DNA of 64,000 nucleotides from Phaffia rhodozyma. Its lineage: Eukaryota > Basidiomycota > Tremellomycetes > Cystofilobasidiales > Mrakiaceae. The translations under genes were made by a program, and so were the position numbers. Positions 31,201-40,222 of the stretch are shown piece after piece. The stretch spans positions 1-64,000 of the forward strand of contig JACGZH010000002.1 in the NCBI GenBank assembly GCA_014706385.1. The letters are read 5' to 3'. The notes beneath the pieces were generated by a model. That model made no database searches, was not told where the DNA came from, and saw only the letters and a list, made by a program, of their open reading frames with translations. Position 1 is the first letter of the stretch. Every line of letters begins with the position of its first letter.

Positions 31201-31619
31201 TCTTTCTTCTTTCTTTCTTTCTTTTCTTTCTATCTTATCTTCTTTTCTTTCTTTCTTTCTTTCCATCTTATCTCGTTTTCTTTTCGTCTTATCTTGTTTC
31301 CTTCCATCTTACTCTATTTCTCTCTTTCTACTTCTACTTCTGTTTCTACTTCTGTTTCGATCTCTTTACTTCCTTCTTCTTCATTTTATCCTACTTTATT
31401 CTTTACCTCTTTCTCTATTTCTATCTTTACTTCTACTTCTATTTCTATCCTTACTTCTACTTCTATTTCTTCCTTTACTTCTACTTCCATTTCTACTTCT
31501 TCCCCTCTTCTTCCTACCTCCCCTTAGCGTACACCTCCTACAGCTGTCGGTCCTCTTTCTTTCTTCTTCCTGCTCGCTACAACCAGACCTTGCTAAAAGA
31601 ACTATCTATGAATCTAAAA
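28219..31619 (+). mobile_element. Unit 9: 5'-truncated retrotransposon
   Basis: Long-type 3' UTR plus FIGLDG, the same combination as unit 3. The distance to the next unit is also 3486 bp as from unit 3 to unit 4. Confidence 0.92.
28261..31077 (+). CDS. N-terminally truncated retrotransposon polyprotein, RT + endonuclease (unit 9)
   Basis: Intact 938-aa frame. The protein appears the same as those of units 3 and 8 (FIGLDG form). RT, CCHC and endonuclease motifs are complete. Confidence 0.85.
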   Translation: MPYSLPQPRLRQHHAQSGLLLVPPTPSPLPPTPSPLPAEPAPTLSWPPSLPPSLPPSPPPADTASDTAALDQIDQAIDLASSHTSLLDRFLSLVKLPTASKPLHGRQLKAFQDAAERMAFAYVSKPSEHTLFDFLCLPKVGLVPGFAPGVNSAARLRAYPAVSWPEHSSRSAGDRRPGDLKHAVGRQVSSGYLSRAASLLSDRSPVLALSEDVMARLHAKHPSGDPSPFSSRAGPHPGDSPEEQAVLPAFAKFSRETSPGISGWTQPLLSLALARQPVREMVRVLTGQISQGTAPGIQLLCASRLTPLEKTGGGVRPIAVGELLYRLVSKILLKARLRQTMLLDCQLGVGSKGGVEPIVRLVDEATRGDLRGTYNHLVSLDFSNAFNTVSRRDLADGLKDWAPELYRAGRWAYGEHTTLVCTGSDGQVVTMASQQGVRQGDPFGPLFFSLAIRRFMSQLRQFIGLDGLVVSYLDDVFILTNDSGALEKVIAFVEASSTSLSLNKSKSKIHDLFSIESHGLELLGTAIGSTQFRAAFLQRKIHHELAIIRKLPSLHYQHGLLLLRRCVQMNLRHLQRTLDTSDLDHPWTALDDALTEAVLLIRNSPRRLDTDRAIIQLPTRFGGLGVLSFADVAPLAYQAANEAADTIIAPILGGFDMSDVQPMSQRARTNSMVEHKLSILLSQLSQHQQDSLAENATFLGRRWLNIIPFTSSLSLRDVHIAAGLHFLTFCPGRSDLCNSCHHQNHYGHDEVCHGRNPDTLARHGNIKRLVHKSLAANSMFNVENEPLVPGTSMRTDLRITSPDGVVEIDVAVVSIASDAAREIARRTHLYPQAAKQNRSAFATRFARRNDPPGVQLDPAHQAVVAILDGKAKEKVQTYANRIYLPFEPFILTTGGAIDCRANELIDRWTKHLGPSAAGRLLSHLAVVLLSARAAHWQF

Positions 31620-31704
31620 CCCTAACCCTAACCCTTTCTTCTTTCTGCTCGCTACAACCAGACCTTGCTAAAAGAACTATCTATGAATCTAAGACCCTAA
31701 CCCT
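31620..31704 (+). repeat. Junction 9/10: telomeric tracts around the 59-nt fragment
   Basis: Tract 31620-31635, fragment 31636-31694, tract 31695-31704. Confidence 0.9.
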
Positions 31705-34700
31705 GACTCTGTCTCTGGCTTTGAGTCTGATGCCCTGGCTGACCCTATGCCTTACTCTCTTCCTCAGCCTCGACTCAGACAACACCATGCTCAGTCTGGT
31801 CTACTACTCGTCCCACCCACTCCTAGTCCTCTCCCACCCACTCCTAGTCCTCTCCCAGCCGAGCCTGCTCCCACCCTGTCTTGGCCTCCCTCCCTTCCTC
31901 CCTCCCTTCCGCCTTCTCCTCCTCCTGCAGACACCGCGTCCGACACCGCTGCCCTCGACCAGATCGACCAGGCCATCGACCTCGCATCCTCCCACACATC
32001 CCTCCTTGACCGCTTCCTCTCCCTCGTCAAACTGCCCACCGCGAGCAAGCCTCTCCACGGTCGCCAGCTCAAGGCCTTCCAAGATGCAGCAGAGCGGATG
32101 GCGTTCGCCTATGTCTCAAAGCCCAGTGAGCACACTCTGTTTGACTTTCTCTGTCTCCCAAAAGTCGGCCTTGTCCCTGGCTTTGCTCCTGGCGTCAACT
32201 CGGCTGCCAGGCTGCGAGCATACCCTGCTGTGTCTTGGCCGGAGCACTCCTCTCGCTCTGCTGGCGATCGTCGGCCTGGTGATCTCAAGCATGCCGTCGG
32301 CAGACAGGTCTCTTCTGGCTATCTCTCTCGTGCTGCCAGTCTGCTTTCCGACCGGTCTCCTGTCCTTGCTCTGAGTGAGGATGTGATGGCGAGGTTGCAT
32401 GCAAAACATCCATCCGGTGACCCCTCTCCGTTTTCGTCTCGTGCTGGCCCTCATCCTGGCGACAGCCCGGAAGAGCAAGCCGTTCTCCCTGCGTTTGCCA
32501 AGTTCTCCAGAGAGACCTCTCCCGGTATCTCTGGCTGGACTCAGCCTCTGCTTTCCCTTGCCCTCGCCCGGCAGCCTGTCCGTGAGATGGTCCGTGTGCT
32601 TACCGGTCAGATCTCTCAGGGTACAGCACCCGGCATCCAGCTTCTCTGTGCTTCCAGACTGACTCCTCTCGAAAAGACAGGCGGCGGGGTCAGACCGATC
32701 GCGGTGGGCGAGCTGCTCTATCGGCTGGTAAGCAAGATCCTTCTCAAGGCCAGACTCAGACAGACCATGCTCCTAGACTGTCAGCTTGGCGTCGGCTCCA
32801 AGGGCGGAGTCGAGCCGATCGTCAGACTGGTTGACGAGGCAACGAGAGGTGATCTCCGTGGCACTTACAACCACCTCGTCAGTCTGGACTTTTCTAACGC
32901 GTTCAACACTGTCAGCAGACGAGACCTCGCCGACGGACTCAAGGACTGGGCTCCCGAGCTCTATCGGGCCGGTCGGTGGGCATACGGTGAGCATACCACT
33001 CTGGTCTGTACCGGATCAGACGGCCAGGTCGTCACGATGGCTTCCCAGCAGGGGGTCAGACAGGGCGATCCGTTCGGGCCTCTCTTCTTTTCTCTTGCCA
33101 TCAGACGGTTCATGTCTCAGCTTCGTCAGTTCGTAGGCCTCGACGGTCTGGTCGTCAGCTATCTAGACGATGTGTTCATCCTGACAAATGACTCTGGAGC
33201 ACTCGAGAAAGTCATCGCGTTCGTAGAAGCAAGTAGCACATCTTTATCACTAAACAAATCAAAGTCAAAGATACATGACCTGTTTTCTATCGAGTCCCAT
33301 GGCCTCGAGCTTCTCGGCACCGCCATCGGCAGCACACAGTTCCGAGCGGCCTTCCTCCAACGCAAGATCCACCACGAGCTTGCCATCATCCGGAAACTGC
33401 CCAGCCTCCACTACCAGCACGGTCTCTTGCTTCTCCGTCGATGCGTCCAGATGAACCTGCGGCACCTCCAACGAACACTAGACACGTCAGATCTCGATCA
33501 CCCATGGACTGCACTAGACGACGCACTCACCGAGGCGGTTCTCCTCATCCGGAACTCTCCCCGTCGACTCGACACCGACAGAGCCATCATCCAGCTCCCC
33601 ACCCGGTTCGGCGGCCTCGGTGTGCTCTCGTTCGCCGACGTCGCCCCACTCGCCTATCAGGCCGCAAACGAGGCAGCAGACACCATCATCGCACCCATCC
33701 TCGGCGGCTTTGACATGTCGGACGTCCAGCCAATGTCCCAAAGGGCTAGAACAAACAGCATGGTCGAACACAAGCTGAGCATTCTCCTTTCTCAGCTCTC
33801 ACAGCATCAACAGGACTCACTGGCTGAAAACGCGACGTTCCTCGGCCGCAGATGGCTCAACATCATCCCCTTCACCTCCTCGCTCTCCCTCAGAGACGTC
33901 CACATCGCCGCCGGTCTCCACTTCCTCACCTTCTGCCCCGGCCGGTCCGACCTCTGCAACAGCTGCCACCACCAGAACCACTACGGACACGACGAGGTCT
34001 GCCACGGCCGCAACCCAGACACCCTCGCTAGACACGGCAACATCAAGCGGTTAGTACACAAGTCGCTCGCTGCGAACAGCATGTTCAACGTAGAGAACGA
34101 ACCACTTGTCCCTGGCACCTCCATGCGGACCGATCTCCGGATCACTTCGCCCGACGGTGTCGTCGAGATCGACGTCGCTGTAGTCTCGATCGCATCCGAC
34201 GCCGCACGAGAGATCGCCAGACGGACCCATCTGTACCCACAGGCCGCCAAACAAAACAGATCAGCCTTTGCCACTCGGTTCGCCAGACGGAACGACCCGC
34301 CCGGTGTCCAGCTCGACCCAGCCCACCAAGCGGTCGTCGCGATCCTGGACGGGAAAGCAAAAGAAAAGGTACAGACCTATGCGAACCGGATCTATCTTCC
34401 CTTCGAGCCCTTCATCCTCACCACCGGCGGGGCGATCGACTGCCGGGCGAACGAGCTGATCGACCGGTGGACCAAGCACCTCGGTCCGTCTGCCGCTGGC
34501 CGTCTTCTCAGTCATCTTGCTGTCGTCCTGTTGTCTGCCAGGGCTGCCCACTGGCAGTTCTGAACAAAGTCGAGGTGGACGGAAGTGGATGGAAGTGGAT
34601 GGAAGTGGACGGAAGTGATAGAGAATGGATGGAAGCGAGAAGGAGTCGTTCTGTTGCGTGTTTCGTTGTGAGATTTACTTCATGATGATGGTGGTCGATG

Positions 34701-35126
34701 ATCAACTTGCAGTTTGCATCTCTTTCTCTTTCTTTCTTTCTTTCTTTCTTTTCTTTCTATCTTATCTTCTTTTCTTTCTTTCTTTCTTTCCATCTTATCT
34801 CGTTTTCTTTTCGTCTTATCTTGTTTCCTTCCATCTTACTCTATTTCTCTCTTTCTACTTCTACTTCTGTTCCTACTTCTGTTTCGATCTCTTTACTTCC
34901 TTCTTCTTCATTTTATCCTACTTTATTCTTTACCTCTTTCTCTATTTCTTCCTTTACTTCTACTTCCATTTCTACTTCTTCCCCTCTTCCTCCTACCTCC
35001 CCTTACCTCCCCTTAGCGTACACCTCCTACACCTCCTACACCTCCTACACCTGTCGGTCCTCTTTCTTTCTTCTTCCTGCTCGCTACAACCAGACCTTGC
35101 TAAAAGAACTATCTATGAATCTAAGA
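31705..35126 (+). mobile_element. Unit 10: 5'-truncated retrotransposon with expanded 3' UTR
   Basis: Shared truncation point. Just after the stop codon the 3' UTR contains an extra stretch built of GTGGATGGAA-like decamers (about 34590-34632), shared only with unit 11. It keeps the GTTCCTACTTC variant of unit 4. Confidence 0.92.
31747..34563 (+). CDS. N-terminally truncated retrotransposon polyprotein, RT + endonuclease (unit 10)
   Basis: Intact 938-aa frame with FVGLDG and CTGGTC, equivalent to unit 4. No lesion in any motif. Confidence 0.85.
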   Translation: MPYSLPQPRLRQHHAQSGLLLVPPTPSPLPPTPSPLPAEPAPTLSWPPSLPPSLPPSPPPADTASDTAALDQIDQAIDLASSHTSLLDRFLSLVKLPTASKPLHGRQLKAFQDAAERMAFAYVSKPSEHTLFDFLCLPKVGLVPGFAPGVNSAARLRAYPAVSWPEHSSRSAGDRRPGDLKHAVGRQVSSGYLSRAASLLSDRSPVLALSEDVMARLHAKHPSGDPSPFSSRAGPHPGDSPEEQAVLPAFAKFSRETSPGISGWTQPLLSLALARQPVREMVRVLTGQISQGTAPGIQLLCASRLTPLEKTGGGVRPIAVGELLYRLVSKILLKARLRQTMLLDCQLGVGSKGGVEPIVRLVDEATRGDLRGTYNHLVSLDFSNAFNTVSRRDLADGLKDWAPELYRAGRWAYGEHTTLVCTGSDGQVVTMASQQGVRQGDPFGPLFFSLAIRRFMSQLRQFVGLDGLVVSYLDDVFILTNDSGALEKVIAFVEASSTSLSLNKSKSKIHDLFSIESHGLELLGTAIGSTQFRAAFLQRKIHHELAIIRKLPSLHYQHGLLLLRRCVQMNLRHLQRTLDTSDLDHPWTALDDALTEAVLLIRNSPRRLDTDRAIIQLPTRFGGLGVLSFADVAPLAYQAANEAADTIIAPILGGFDMSDVQPMSQRARTNSMVEHKLSILLSQLSQHQQDSLAENATFLGRRWLNIIPFTSSLSLRDVHIAAGLHFLTFCPGRSDLCNSCHHQNHYGHDEVCHGRNPDTLARHGNIKRLVHKSLAANSMFNVENEPLVPGTSMRTDLRITSPDGVVEIDVAVVSIASDAAREIARRTHLYPQAAKQNRSAFATRFARRNDPPGVQLDPAHQAVVAILDGKAKEKVQTYANRIYLPFEPFILTTGGAIDCRANELIDRWTKHLGPSAAGRLLSHLAVVLLSARAAHWQF

Positions 35127-35233
35127 CCCTAACCCTAACCCTACCTCCCCTTAGCGTACACCTCCTACACCTCCTACACCTCCTACACCTACCCTAACCT
35201 ACCCTACCCTACCCACCCTACCCTACCCTACCC
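35127..35233 (+). repeat. Junction 10/11: telomeric tract, 3'-UTR minisatellite piece, (CCCTA)n
   Basis: CCCTAACCCTAACCCT (35127-35142) is followed by a piece of the 3' UTR interior (CTTAGCGTACACC plus CTCCTACAC repeats, 35143-35190) that does not reach the element terminus. It runs straight into a CCTAACCTACCCTACCCTA pentamer tract (35191-35233). Unlike other fragments it is fused at its 3' side to pentamers, so it is a chimera. Confidence 0.8.
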
Positions 35234-38200
35234 TGACCCTGGACCCTCCACCGACACACTCCTCGGCCCTCTGACACACCCCCCTTACCGCCCTCCTGGG
35301 CCATGTCCAACAGAGACAATCCCATCCAGTGTCCCCACTGTGACCTCCGCACCACTGCCCTCCTCGAACACCTCCGGAAACTAGACCGCCCAAACAGATG
35401 GACAAACGCCTCTCTTGCTGGCACCGGTCTCATCGCCTGCAGCTGTGGCTTTCCCTGTGCTAGTCAACATGGCCTTCTCACCCATATCGCCAAGACTCAC
35501 AAGAAACAGGACCCTTTTGCTGTCCACCCTGTCTCTTCCCATTCCCTCCCTTCTCAGCCTGTGCCCTCCCACTCTCGGCTCTCTCGGCTCTCTCGGCCCT
35601 CCCGCCCTTCCTCTCATCTCCCGTCCCATCTCCCGTCCTATCCAACCCATCCAGCCACCTCCAGACCCCGCTCAGCATCCGCCACTTCTCTGCCCACCAG
35701 ACCTCGCTTGATCCCCACCCAGCGTGCCATCCCTCGTCTTCCACGAAGACAGTCCTTTTCTAGCCCTCCGTCGTCCTCCATCCACTCTTTTTCTTCCGTC
35801 CACCCAGCCGAGTCGCTTTCTCCTGGTCCTGATCTCGTGCCTGTCTCTGCACTCGCTCCTGCACCTGCTTCTCCACTTGTCGCCGGGCCCGATGCCCTGC
35901 CTGACTCTGTCTCTGGCTTTGAGTCTGATGCCCTGGCTGACCCTATGCCTTACTCTCTTCCTCAGCTTCGACTCAGACAACACCATGCTCAGTCTGGTCT
36001 ACTACTCGTCCCACCCACTCCTAGTCCTCTCCCACCCACTCCTAGTCCTCTCCCAGCCGAGCCTGCTCCCACCCTGTCTTGGCCTCCCTCCCTTCCTCCC
36101 TCCCTTCCGCCTTCTCCTCCTCCTGCAGACACCGCGTCCGACACCGCTGCCCTCGACCAGATCGACCAGGCCATCGACCTCGCATCCTCCCACACATCCC
36201 TCCTTGACCGCTTCCTCTCCCTCGTCAAACTGCCCACCGCGAGCAAGCCTCTCCACGGTCGCCAGCTCAAGGCCTTCCAAGATGCAGCAGAGCGGATGGC
36301 GTTCGCCTATGTCTCAAAGCCCAGTGAGCACACTCTGTTTGACTTTCTCTGTCTCCCAAAAGTCGGCCTTGTCCCTGGCTTTGCTCCTGGCGTCAACTCG
36401 GCTGCCAGGCTGCGAGCATACCCTGCTGTGTCTTGGCCGGAGCACTCCTCTCGCTCTGCTGGCGATCGTCGGCCTGGTGATCTCAAGCATGCCGTCGGCA
36501 GACAGGTCTCTTCTGGCTATCTCTCTCGTGCTGCCAGTCTGCTTTCCGACCGGTCTCCTGTCCTTGCTCTGAGTGAGGATGTGATGGCGAGGTTGCATGC
36601 AAAACATCCATCCGGTGACCCCTCTCCGTTTTCGTCTCGTGCTGGCCCTCATCCTGGCGACAGCCCGGAAGAGCAAGCCGTTCTCCCTGCGTTTGCCAAG
36701 TTCTCCAGAGAGACCTCTCCCGGTATCTCTGGCTGGACTCAGCCTCTGCTTTCCCTTGCCCTCGCCCGGCAGCCTGTCTGTGAGATGGTCCGTGTGCTTA
36801 CCGGTCAGATCTCTCAGGGTACAGCACCCGGCATCCAGCTTCTCTGTGCTTCCAGACTGACTCCTCTCGAAAAGACAGGCGGCGGGGTCAGACCGATCGC
36901 GGTGGGCGAGCTGCTCTATCGGCTGGTAAGCAAGATCCTTCTCAAGGCCAGACTCAGACAGACCATGCTCCTAGACTGTCAGCTTGGCGTCGGCTCCAAG
37001 GGCGGAGTCGAGCCGATCGTCAGACTGGTTGACGAGGCAACGAGAGGTGATCTCCGTGGCACTTACAACCACCTCGTCAGTCTGGACTTTTCTAACGCGT
37101 TCAACACTGTCAGCAGACGAGACCTCGCCGACGGACTCAAGGACTGGGCTCCCGAGCTCTATCGGGCCGGTCGGTGGGCATACGGTGAGCATACCACTCT
37201 GGTCTGTACCGGATCAGACGGCCAGGTCGTCACGATGGCTTCCCAGCAGGGGGTCAGACAGGGCGATCCGTTCGGGCCTCTCTTCTTTTCTCTTGCCATC
37301 AGACGGTTCATGTCCCAGCTTCGTCAGTTCGTAGGCCTCGACGGTCTGGTCGTCAGCTATCTAGACGATGTGTTCATCCTGACAAATGACTCTGGAGCAC
37401 TCGAGAAAGTCATCGCGTTCGTAGAAGCAAGTAGCACATCTTTATCACTAAACAAATCAAAGTCAAAGATACATGACCTGTTTTCTATCGAGTCCCATGG
37501 CCTCGAGCTTCTCGGCACCGCCATCGGCAGCACACAGTTCCGAGCGGCCTTCCTCCAACGCAAGATCCACCACGAGCTTGCCATCATCCGGAAACTGCCC
37601 AGCCTCCACTACCAGCACGGTCTCTTGCTTCTCCGTCGATGCGTCCAGATGAACCTGCGGCACCTCCAACGAACACTAGACACGTCAGATCTCGATCACC
37701 CATGGACTGCACTAGACGACGCACTCACCGAGGCGGTTCTCCTCATCCGGAACTCTCCCCGTCGACTCGACACCGACAGAGCCATCATCCAGCTCCCCAC
37801 CCGGTTCGGCGGCCTCGGTGTGCTCTCGTTCGCCGACGTCGCCCCACTCGCCTATCAGGCCGCAAACGAGGCAGCAGACACCATCATCGCACCCATCCTC
37901 GGCGGCTTTGACATGTCGGACGTCCAGCCAATGTCCCAAAGGGCTAGAACAAACAGCATGGTCGAACACAAGCTGAGCATTCTCCTTTCTCAGCTCTCAC
38001 AGCATCAACAGGACTCACTGGCTGAAAACGCGACGTTCCTCGGCCGCAGATGGCTCAACATCATCCCCTTCACCTCCTCGCTCTCCCTCAGAGACGTCCA
38101 CATCGCCGCCGGTCTCCACTTCCTCACCTTCTGCCCCGGCCGGTCCGACCTCTGCAACAGCTGCCACCACCAGAACCACTACGGACACGACGAGGTCTGC

Positions 38201-39305
38201 CACGGCCGCAACCCAGACACCCTCGCTAGACACGGCAACATCAAGCGGTTAGTACACAAGTCGCTCGCTGCGAACAGCATGTTCAACGTAGAGAACGAAC
38301 CACTTGTCCCTGGCACCTCCATGCGGACCGATCTCCGGATCACTTCGCCCGACGGTGTCGTCGAGATCGACGTCGCTGTAGTCTCGATCGCATCCGACGC
38401 CGCACGAGAGATCGCCAGACGGACCCATCTGTACCCACAGGCCGCCAAACAAAACAGATCAGCCTTTGCCACTCGGTTCGCCAGACGGAACGACCCGCCC
38501 GGTGTCCAGCTCGACCCAGCCCACCAAGCGGTCGTCGCGATCCTGGACGGGAAAGCAAAAGAAAAGGTACAGACCTATGCGAACCGGATCTATCTTCCCT
38601 TCGAGCCCTTCATCCTCACCACCGGCGGGGCGATCGACTGCCGGGCGAACGAGCTGATCGACCGGTGGACCAAGCACCTCGGTCCGTCTGCCGCTGGCCG
38701 TCTTCTCAGTCATCTTGCTGTCGTCCTGTTGTCTGCCAGGGCTGCCCACTGGCAGTTCTGAACAAAGTCGAGGTGGACGGAAGTGGATGGAAGTGGATGG
38801 AAGTGGACGGAAGTGATAGAGAATGGATGGAAGCGAGAAGGAGTCGTTCTGTTGCGTGTTTCGTTGTGAGATTTACTTCATGATGATGGTGGTCGATGAT
38901 CAACTTGCAGTTTGCATCTCTTTCTCTTTCTTCTTTCTTTCTTTCTTTTCTTTCTATCTTATCTTCTTTTCTTTCTTTCTTTCTTTCCATCTTATCTCGT
39001 TTTCTTTTCGTCTTATCTTGTTTCCTTCCATCTTACTCTATTTCTCTCTTTCTACTTCTACTTCTGTTTCTACTTCTGTTTCGATCTCTTTACTTCCTTC
39101 TTCTTCATTTTATCCTACTTCATTCTTTACCTCTTTCTCTATTTCTTCCTTTACTTCTACTTCCATTTCTACTTCTTCCCCTCTTCCTCCTACCTCCTCC
39201 TACCTCCCCTTAGCGTACACCTCCTACACCTGTCGGTCCTCTTTCTTTCTTCTTTCTGCTCGCTACAACCAGACCTTGCTAAAAGAACTATCTATGAATC
39301 TAAGA
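35191..39305 (+). mobile_element. Unit 11: full-length retrotransposon
   Basis: From the pentamer tract to the terminus CTAAGA at 39305. Short-type 3' UTR carrying the same GTGGATGGAA expansion as unit 10. Confidence 0.92.
35303..38761 (+). CDS. Telomeric non-LTR retrotransposon polyprotein, unit 11
   Basis: 1152 aa, same domains as the unit 13 ORF. Length differs because the QPVPS/SHSRL minisatellite of the linker is shorter here, while both PTPSPLP copies are kept. Private change QLRLRQHH (Leu for Pro). It shares the Arg-to-Cys change PVCEMVRVL with unit 13 only. Intact frame. Confidence 0.93.
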   Translation: MSNRDNPIQCPHCDLRTTALLEHLRKLDRPNRWTNASLAGTGLIACSCGFPCASQHGLLTHIAKTHKKQDPFAVHPVSSHSLPSQPVPSHSRLSRLSRPSRPSSHLPSHLPSYPTHPATSRPRSASATSLPTRPRLIPTQRAIPRLPRRQSFSSPPSSSIHSFSSVHPAESLSPGPDLVPVSALAPAPASPLVAGPDALPDSVSGFESDALADPMPYSLPQLRLRQHHAQSGLLLVPPTPSPLPPTPSPLPAEPAPTLSWPPSLPPSLPPSPPPADTASDTAALDQIDQAIDLASSHTSLLDRFLSLVKLPTASKPLHGRQLKAFQDAAERMAFAYVSKPSEHTLFDFLCLPKVGLVPGFAPGVNSAARLRAYPAVSWPEHSSRSAGDRRPGDLKHAVGRQVSSGYLSRAASLLSDRSPVLALSEDVMARLHAKHPSGDPSPFSSRAGPHPGDSPEEQAVLPAFAKFSRETSPGISGWTQPLLSLALARQPVCEMVRVLTGQISQGTAPGIQLLCASRLTPLEKTGGGVRPIAVGELLYRLVSKILLKARLRQTMLLDCQLGVGSKGGVEPIVRLVDEATRGDLRGTYNHLVSLDFSNAFNTVSRRDLADGLKDWAPELYRAGRWAYGEHTTLVCTGSDGQVVTMASQQGVRQGDPFGPLFFSLAIRRFMSQLRQFVGLDGLVVSYLDDVFILTNDSGALEKVIAFVEASSTSLSLNKSKSKIHDLFSIESHGLELLGTAIGSTQFRAAFLQRKIHHELAIIRKLPSLHYQHGLLLLRRCVQMNLRHLQRTLDTSDLDHPWTALDDALTEAVLLIRNSPRRLDTDRAIIQLPTRFGGLGVLSFADVAPLAYQAANEAADTIIAPILGGFDMSDVQPMSQRARTNSMVEHKLSILLSQLSQHQQDSLAENATFLGRRWLNIIPFTSSLSLRDVHIAAGLHFLTFCPGRSDLCNSCHHQNHYGHDEVCHGRNPDTLARHGNIKRLVHKSLAANSMFNVENEPLVPGTSMRTDLRITSPDGVVEIDVAVVSIASDAAREIARRTHLYPQAAKQNRSAFATRFARRNDPPGVQLDPAHQAVVAILDGKAKEKVQTYANRIYLPFEPFILTTGGAIDCRANELIDRWTKHLGPSAAGRLLSHLAVVLLSARAAHWQF

Positions 39306-39311
39306 CCCTAA
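39306..39311 (+). repeat. Junction 11/12: single CCCTAA
   Basis: Only one telomeric hexamer separates unit 11 from unit 12, the shortest junction in the array. Confidence 0.8.
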
Positions 39312-40060
39312 GCAAAAGAAAAGGTACAGACCTATGCGAACCGGATCTATCTTCCCTTCGAGCCCTTCATCCTCACCACCGGCGGGGCGATCGACTGCCG
39401 GGCGAACGAGCTGATCGACCGGTGGACCAAGCACCTCGGTCCGTCTGCCGCTGGCCGTCTTCTCAGTCATCTTGCTGTCGTCCTGTTGTCTGCCACGGCT
39501 GCCCACTGGCAGTTCTGAACAAAGTCGAGGTGGACGGAAGTGGATGGAAGCGAGAAGGAGTCGTTCTGTTGCGTGTTTCGTTGTGAGATTTACTTCATGA
39601 TGATGGTGGTCGATGATCAACTTGCAGTTTGCATCTCTTTCTCTTTCTTCTTTCTTTCTTTCTTTTCTTTCTATCTTATCTTCTTTTCTTTCTTTCTTTC
39701 TTTCCATCTTATCTCGTTTTCTTTTCGTCTTATCTTGTTTCCTTCCATCTTACTCTATTTCTCTCTTTCTACTTCTACTTCTGTTTCTACTTCTGTTTCG
39801 ATCTCTTTACTTCCTTCTTCTTCATTTTATCCTACTTTATTCTTTACCTCTTTCTCTATTTCTATCTTTACTTCTACTTCTATTTCTATCCTTACTTCTA
39901 CTTCTATTTCTTCCTTTACTTCTACTTCCATTTCTACTTCTTCCCCTCTTCTTCCTACCTCCCCTTAGCGTACACCTCCTACAGCTGTCGGTCCTCTTTC
40001 TTTCTTCTTTCTGCTCGCTACAACCAGACCTTGCTAAAAGAACTATCTATGAATCTAAGA
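39312..40060 (+). mobile_element. Unit 12: severely 5'-truncated retrotransposon remnant
   Basis: Starts inside the last part of the ORF (AGCAAAAGAAAAGG). It keeps only about 69 codons up to the stop at 39516-39518, then a complete long-type 3' UTR ending CTAAGA. The truncation differs from that of units 2-10, so this is an independent insertion event. Confidence 0.9.
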
Positions 40061-40222
40061 CCCTAACCCTACCTCCTCCTACCTCCCCTTAGCGTACACC
40101 TCCTACACCTACCCTAACCCTTAGCGTACACCTCCTACACCTACCCTAACACCTCGTACACCTACCCTACCCTACCCTAACCCTCACCTACCCTACCCTA
40201 CCCCACCCTACCCTACCCTACC
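40061..40222 (+). repeat. Junction 12/13: mosaic of telomeric, 3'-UTR minisatellite and CCCTA repeats
   Basis: CCCTAACCCT is followed by repeated short segments of the 3'-UTR minisatellite (TTAGCGTACACCTCC occurs twice), each joined to ACCCTAAC. After them come CACCTCGTACACC and finally CCCTA pentamers with CCCTCA and CCCCA variants. This is the most scrambled junction in the array. Confidence 0.8.
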
